Assembly (NCBI GenBank): GCA_022828595.1
Contig: JAKGHH010000003.1
Span: 102,385,583-102,449,582 of the forward strand
Source: Nelumbo lutea
Lineage: Eukaryota > Streptophyta > Magnoliopsida > Proteales > Nelumbonaceae
Reading direction: 5' to 3'
DNA: 64,000 bases
This document shows, one piece after another, positions 58,798 to 64,000 of this stretch. Under the pieces are notes generated by a model that worked only from the letters and a program-made list of their open reading frames with translations, made no database searches and had not been told where the DNA came from. Within the stretch, counting starts at the first letter, position 1, and each line of letters opens with the position of its first letter. The translations under genes and the position numbers were made by a program.

Positions 58798-61240
58798 CTT
58801 CCCAACGTGCAACTATAGTGTCTTGTGGGTAGCCTTATAGGAAGAATTTGTGGGCAGGAGACAATACCGCTCAAAAGACTTATTGAATACCTACCTATTC
58901 AGGATGATTAAGTTTCTTGTTAGGCGTTTTGACATGAAATGCCATTGGCTCAGTTTGGAAGGAGTACAAATACAAATATGTAGAGTGCAAATTTTATATG
59001 TATTTGTAGTCTTTTCAAATGGAGATTGAACGTTTCAGCTTTGAAGTATCAAATGCACCAATACAATTTGGAATTAAAGCTGTGTTTGGTTGTAATACAA
59101 ATAAATTTGCACTGATGCAAAATAATGGCAGTGCAAATGATTTGAGTGTAAATTCTCACCTATTTTTATTTCAAATTTTAGCTATGGCAGTAAAAATGAA
59201 GTATATTAAGACATGAATCAGAATAAAGTAAAACCCAAAACAAAATTAAATAATTTGCATTTTTTTTATATTTGCACTCCTATGCATTTGTATTAGTGCA
59301 AATAAATTTGCAGTGCAACCAAACACAACCTTACCGTAAGAGACCGCCGATACATTACTCCAAATGGACCGCGGGAACGTTGATCTCTCTCTCTCTCTCT
59401 CTTTCTTGTTGTTTTGGTTTTCAGTGTTCTCTTGCCACTACTTTATAGACACAAATTCTTGATTAAGATTGATGGGTGAATGATTCCCGAAGGATTCGTC
59501 GGTGCGATTCTCTGTGTCATCACCCACCTATGTTTGCTCTTGCTTTCTATCATTCTATGTCCACTCGATTCTCCATATCTTGCTCGTCACATAATTCAGT
59601 GAAACTTATGACGGTGGAATACGGCCACCACTCGAATCTGTGACTGTGTGTGGATGCACAAGCATCATCTTCACTTCATCACATTCACACGACTACTGCA
59701 CTTCACAGAGAGAGAGAGATGGACAATAGATAATCCATTGAGCATCTCTTCATCCTTCCAGCTTCTCCTTTTTCATGGAGGCTTTTGTCCAGCATCTCTC
59801 TTTTGCTGGAGCAGGAGAAGAAGAGCTAACAAAAGCAGGTGCAGAGCTACATCAATCCTCACACTCTAAGAGATAATCAATCCCAACTAATCCTACTAGC
59901 TAGATGGCTCATGACCTGGGTTAGCCAGGAAGGTTGCCCTTTGATTCCGCCACACTAGAAAACTTCTAGTAAAGCTTAAACTTAACGCAGCTAGCTCCGG
60001 GCATGCAATGAACCTTCACAGATACACTGTATGTTAACAGGAGAATCCCTCATGGGTGCAGTGCAATAGAAAATGGTTAGCAAAGGAAGCATCAAACGTG
60101 GTCGATGACGCATTTAAATAATCTTTGAGCTTGGGATTCTGTTCTCTTTTCTTCCACTAGTTCAAGCTGGGGGCATGGTATTTGTCTAAGCAAGATTTTA
60201 AAACTCTGTTTAAGGAGTGAATTTCTGTATTCTGAATCAAATATTTTAGCTTGAGATTTCATTCATTAACATAATTTTGCATCAATCTCTGTATCTACCA
60301 AAAGTTGAGAGATCATCATACAATCAAACCAAAATATGCAAAAGAGAGGGACCTCATTGACTTATGGATACGGATGAACACAGAAGCACCCAGAAAACTC
60401 CCCTGTGCCTCATTGGGTGGTCATAAACTAGGGTTAAAAGGAATATGACTCTTAACTGAATGTATGTCCAAATCAAGGCTTTTAATTTGCAGATCCATAC
60501 ATATCATGACTTTCTAGTTAGCAGTGTCTGATGGCATGCTTTGAAATTGATTGTTGTCGAGTAGTGTTTACACATAGGATGTTTGTTAATTAACTTTGTT
60601 AATTAGTCTCAAGTGTTGGGCTGGGAGAAGCTAGAGTACTGGGTTGTTTGGTACCTACCAAACTTGAGGTCTGAACAGTGGGACTGTTGAGAAAAACAGA
60701 AAGAAAAAGATAATTAACACGGCTTAATTTCATTCTAATCTGTACAACTTACCAAGAAGAGTCTACAATTAATGATCTATATATATATGTGGGACATGTC
60801 TGTTTTACCCTTCAAAGATAAAAAAAAGGCTAGCTCTATTCTGGTTTGTGGTGGTGGTGATTTGCTGTTGTGACAGTCTTCCTGCAGAATACCTCCTGGC
60901 CTTAAATTTCTGCAGTCAATATCTTTTCAGTCTCATTCTCATATATTCTTCCAAATTCACCATTAATTGAACACATCGTGATCAAATTAATCTTAACAAG
61001 GTCTTAGTATCCTCTGGACATTAGAAGATTTGGGATATGGAGCAAACCCAATTACTTGTTGTAGTTAGTCTGTGTCAAACCACAAGGAGCAAGATAGATG
61101 CATGGAAAGCCAGATAGATAATCCAGATTCATTGTGAAAAGAAGAGTAGGATATGTATATATATAGAGAGAGAGCTCCATTGATGACCTTGGATTGAGCT
61201 AACTTAATTTATTCATCTAATTACATGGTATTAGAGAGGG
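58798..61240. other. Intergenic DNA 3' of the second glutaredoxin
   Basis: Apart from a Tourist-like copy at 59072-59332, a CT microsatellite at about 59382-59402 and a short GA run at 59708, I see no gene. Frames such as 59648-59869 have no recognisable domain. The rightmost few hundred bases will include the 3' untranslated region of the glutaredoxin. Confidence 0.5.
59072..59332. mobile_element. Tourist-like MITE, related to 42212
   Basis: The ends AGCTGTGTTTGGTTG and CAACCAAACACAACC are inverted repeats; TAA stands at the left and TTA at the right, so the three-base duplication is near but not exact. The inside shares word order with the copy at 42212. Confidence 0.65.
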
Positions 61241-61252
61241 ATGCATAATTAA

Positions 61253-61558
61253 TCAAACTAGAGTTTGATATGGCCTGAGCAGTGGAATCAGAGAGCCACC
61301 CAGGTGAAGGGACATGACTTCATTAGTAGATCCCACCAGCTTACCACTTATGAACACAGCTGGTACAGGTGCATTACACCCCAGCCTGCACAGCGCCCTC
61401 TCCATTTCCTTCCCTTCTGGGTCTTGATCAATCTCGTGAACGATTGGGTTCACTCCAAGTTCATGAAACAGAATCTTCACGGCATAGCACATGCAACAGG
61501 AGCTCTTACTGAATATCACCACCCCTTTCTCTGCAGCCAATCTCATCACCTTCTCCAT
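61253..61558 (-). CDS. CC-type (ROXY) glutaredoxin, 101 aa
   Basis: A second single-exon class III glutaredoxin, in the same orientation as the one at 43276. The active site is again CCMC (residues 21-24) within [13 protein letters not shown]; the glutathione-binding block is PVPAVFISGKLVGSTNEVM and the end of the fold is SLHLGGSLIPLL. It ends RPYQTLV and so lacks the ALWL/AIWL tail that several family members need to repress TGA targets. This tail is common in the GRXS1-S8-like branch, which in Arabidopsis responds to nitrogen status; assignment to that branch is an inference. Length and start MEKVMRLAAEKGVVIF agree with the family. Confidence 0.93.
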   Translation of the reverse strand: MEKVMRLAAEKGVVIFSKSSCCMCYAVKILFHELGVNPIVHEIDQDPEGKEMERALCRLGCNAPVPAVFISGKLVGSTNEVMSLHLGGSLIPLLRPYQTLV

Positions 61559-61850
61559 TTCGATGATCCCAACTGAATAAGCAACCTTTAGACTACTGTA
61601 TATATATCAAGTTGATAGTTAGTAGCTACTATAACTAAGGTAGGAGAAAGAGGAGCTGCTTCCAAATGGAAGAGCTTCTGCTCATCTTAATCAAAGCTCA
61701 AATGAATGAACTTCAGAATTGAACCAGCAGTTGGGGTTGCAATCAGACTGTGTAAAGAAATCTGTATCTCTGGATATGGAAGCTCATCAGTCTGATCAAT
61801 CAACCCTTTGGGCTGTGATGAGCTTGAATTTCTCAAGACTCATGGCAGCT

Positions 61851-61858
61851 TATTTATA
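61851..61858 (-). promoter_or_regulatory. Candidate TATA box of the second glutaredoxin
   Basis: TATAAATA on the minus strand lies about 293 bp before the start codon, which would give a leader of roughly 260 bases. A closer AT-run (TATATATACAG at about 61597-61607) is an alternative. Confidence 0.45.
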
Positions 61859-62062
61859 GTGAAAGCTAAGGAACGTTGGGCTGCCATTGTTTAAGCAAAA
61901 CAATTCACAAGGGAATGTGCCTTAGTTGGATACCCATATAGCAATAATATCCTCTGATATTTTTTCCTACGCCATAGATATATCGACCTACTGTTTCACC
62001 ATTCCTTGAAGCCTCAAGTTGCAGCCACACTTGAATCAATTTCAACTGTGTATTATATTTGG

Positions 62063-62540
62063 GGAAAATTGCTGAAACCTCGTCTGAAGTTTCTGGTTGC
62101 TGTTGAAACCTTTCCTGAACATTTTGACATAGTTGCAAGTAGATCCCCTTGGGTAAAGTATTCTAAAAGAGGCATGAAAATGTCCAAAATACCCATGCAG
62201 TTACTTTTAACAAAAATGTTTGTTTACCAAATTTTCTCTTCATATGAATCACTACTGCCCCAAACTCTTCCAATCTCTTTTCTGAAATTGATTTATTTTT
62301 CAAAATTTCCCTTCATATCATCACTCAAAGGTAAAGTTGTGTTTTTGTTGTTTATAAAGTTTGTATTGCTTTTTTTCCCGTGGAAACCAGCCTCAATAAT
62401 AATTGTCTGGGCATTTTGGACATTTTTATGCTTTTTTCTTAAATATTCTAATAAAAAGGGTCTAATTGCAATTGTATTAGAGGGTTGAGGGGAGGTGATT
62501 GCAACTGCTAAATTTAAGGGAATGTTTCTGCAACGGTCAA
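62063..62540. mobile_element. MITE-like repeat with inverted ends
   Basis: The left end TTGCTGAAACCTCGTCTGAA and the right end, which inverted reads TTGCAGAAACATTCCCTTAA, are related over about 35 bp. The left third matches the sequence at 652-800. Superfamily and target duplication are not clear. Confidence 0.55.
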
Positions 62541-62564
62541 AAACTTCAGATGCACCGTTGGGTG

Positions 62565-62607
62565 GGTCCCAGTTGGCTAGGTCGGTAAAATCTAGCCAAC
62601 TGGGACC
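62565..62607. repeat. Perfect 16-bp inverted repeat with 11-base loop
   Basis: GGTCCCAGTTGGCTAG (62565-62580) and CTAGCCAACTGGGACC (62592-62607) are exact reverse complements. It lies about 1.0 kb upstream of the second glutaredoxin. No T-run follows and plants do not use such hairpins as terminators. Confidence 0.9.
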
Positions 62608-63844
62608 AAAGGGTAATGTGACACGTGTACTCCTGATGAAACCCATTTGTTGGCACCTTTATTGCTTTTGTGGACGTGAATGTGGATGTGGGAGAATACA
62701 ACCAACCTGGGAATATAAGAAATCAAAAGTAGGAAAATTCCCCAGTTTGGTCAGTTGATTCCATCTTGAGACCTTCTTCCTGTCTCAACTCACTTTTGCT
62801 AAAACAACAAAATCAAAATCAAAGCCTTTGATGTATTGTGATGGTCCCATCTTGAATTAGATGAAGGGTCTTGATGGGGGCACAACAATACGTCTAAGAC
62901 TAATTTTCAGTTTCAATCCTGAGCTGAAACTATGCCATAGCAAAAGTGAACTCCTTTTCTTACATCAAGAAAGATTGCAATCTGGAAAGCGGGAAGTTTT
63001 ACAGGGTATTGGATTCCGTGTGCCCTGCTTTCACTAGCTTTCTCTCATCTAATGACCATGTGGTTCTCTGTTCATATAAATATATGAATGGTTTGGCTTG
63101 CTACAAACAAGTAAGAACTAGCGATGACCACACAAGTGTGTGGATGGTCACACACTAAAGAGCCTAAAGGTTGTCGCATGTGTTCCATCTGGGCCTAAAT
63201 CAGATTCTCAGTCTTCCATCGATCTAAACTGAGATGAAAATGGGTGATTACAGCTTGTTTAGTGGGTGAGGGTGAGAGCCATCTCATGTCATGCTTTGAT
63301 CACTGGCACTAGACCACTTGCAAATTTGCAAATCAGCCACAACTCTCGTCAGCGCAGCGCATAAACAGCTGGAGAGGTCAGTTGGGTTTTGAGGTGTGCC
63401 GCGCCACTTTGAGAACCAGAAAGATGATATTGGAAAAGCTTTGACCAATCAAATTCCTCGTAAATTTTGATAAAAACCCATATGATTGGTTACTACTTTT
63501 ATAATATTGATTGATTAGTTATAAGGTTTTTCAGTATTAATTATATCTTTCTGGCATCATAGTTGCATGAATCTTAATTTATATGAAGACTGGAAAAGGG
63601 AAGGGGCCAATTGGTTGGTGTAACAGTAGAGTTTTTGGCAGACAAGCGTGGGAATAACAAAGGTTTGAATTTGAGAGTGGCCACTTTATATGCCAATGGT
63701 TAGATCCTGATTCTCCACCCTTGCCAATATCCCCAATAGTTGGGACAATGATGAATAATCTTCCTTTTTGACGATTAGGAAAGAAGTTAGGATTGGTTTC
63801 TTTTTCTGGGCAGCTCAGTTTGAGAAGATTGCAAATACAAATAT

Positions 63845-63945
63845 GTACAGTACATGTGCAGGTGGGATTTGATCCCAAGTCTCCACTATAACCAGCATGA
63901 GACCTTACCAACGAGAGCCTGTGGTTCCACAGTTCTGCTTCTGCA
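63845..63945 (-). mobile_element. Probable tRNA-derived SINE, second copy
   Basis: On the minus strand CTCGTTGGTAAGG (box A-like) is followed by GGGATCAAATCCC (box B-like). GTGGAGACTTGGGATC and AATCCCACCTGCAC are shared with the copy at 10820-10970. The body downstream differs, so one or both copies are truncated. Confidence 0.5.
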
Positions 63946-64000
63946 GGTTTGATCATGAACTTCCCATTTGGAGGGGTACGAGTGACCATCTCAACTAACG

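Larger units (their letters stand above)
61860..64000. other. Upstream flank of the second glutaredoxin and window end
   Basis: No gene is recognised. The region contains a MITE-like repeat at 62063-62540, a perfect hairpin at 62565-62607, and a SINE-like sequence near 63850. The 160-codon frame at 62006-62488 lies inside the repeat and is not a real gene. Confidence 0.5.

Noticed and set aside
62006..62488. 160-codon open frame on the plus strand
   Set aside because: It lies within a repeated, MITE-like sequence, has low-complexity hydrophobic content and no recognisable domain.
63579..63989. 136-codon frame on the minus strand
   Set aside because: It overlaps the SINE-like sequence, has no domain, and its composition is not protein-like.

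Overview
This is nuclear DNA from a flowering plant. Genes are split by many GT-AG introns, intergenic DNA is AT-rich and full of transposon debris, and the recognisable proteins are plant-specific (a receptor-like cytoplasmic kinase, a membrane-anchored ubiquitin-fold protein, CC-type glutaredoxins). The species cannot be fixed from the sequence. Long, transposon-filled introns in conserved genes suggest a medium or large genome.

Layout. 1-5.1 kb is intergenic with a decayed ZIP-transporter fragment. 5.3-18.5 kb (+) is a complete ISWI chromatin remodeller (CHR11/CHR17 type) that I could resolve into 25 coding exons, about 1079 aa. Its third intron (3.9 kb) carries two LINE remnants in opposite orientation, a hAT-type MITE and a minisatellite. 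20.2-27.6 kb (-) is a complete RLCK-VII kinase of the PBL27 type (5 coding exons, about 518 aa). 31.3-32.4 kb (-) is a wrecked L1-type LINE. 33.4-36.6 kb (-) is a membrane-anchored ubiquitin-fold (MUB) gene with a CTIL prenylation box. 43.3 kb and 61.3 kb (-) are two intronless CC-type glutaredoxins.

The 18 kb between the glutaredoxins is mostly mobile DNA. The main element is a 9.5-kb Ty3/gypsy retrotransposon of the Tat lineage (47223-56738, minus orientation). It has both LTRs, a 5-bp target duplication, primer-binding site, polypurine tract, a decayed gag-pol with a second RNase H domain, and an antisense reading frame with its own TATA box and an intron. It landed inside the RNase H domain of an older LINE, whose reading frame continues across the insertion. 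Around it lie short hAT-type and Tourist-like MITEs, several with readable target-site duplications.

The five host genes do not form an operon-like or obviously co-functional set: a nucleosome remodeller, an immune-type kinase, a prenylated ubiquitin-like anchor and two redox co-regulators. I found no clearly new biological system. The strongest items for a second look are the antisense gene in the Tat element, the stop-free 114-nt intron of the kinase, the nested LINE/Tat insertion, and the MITE families.
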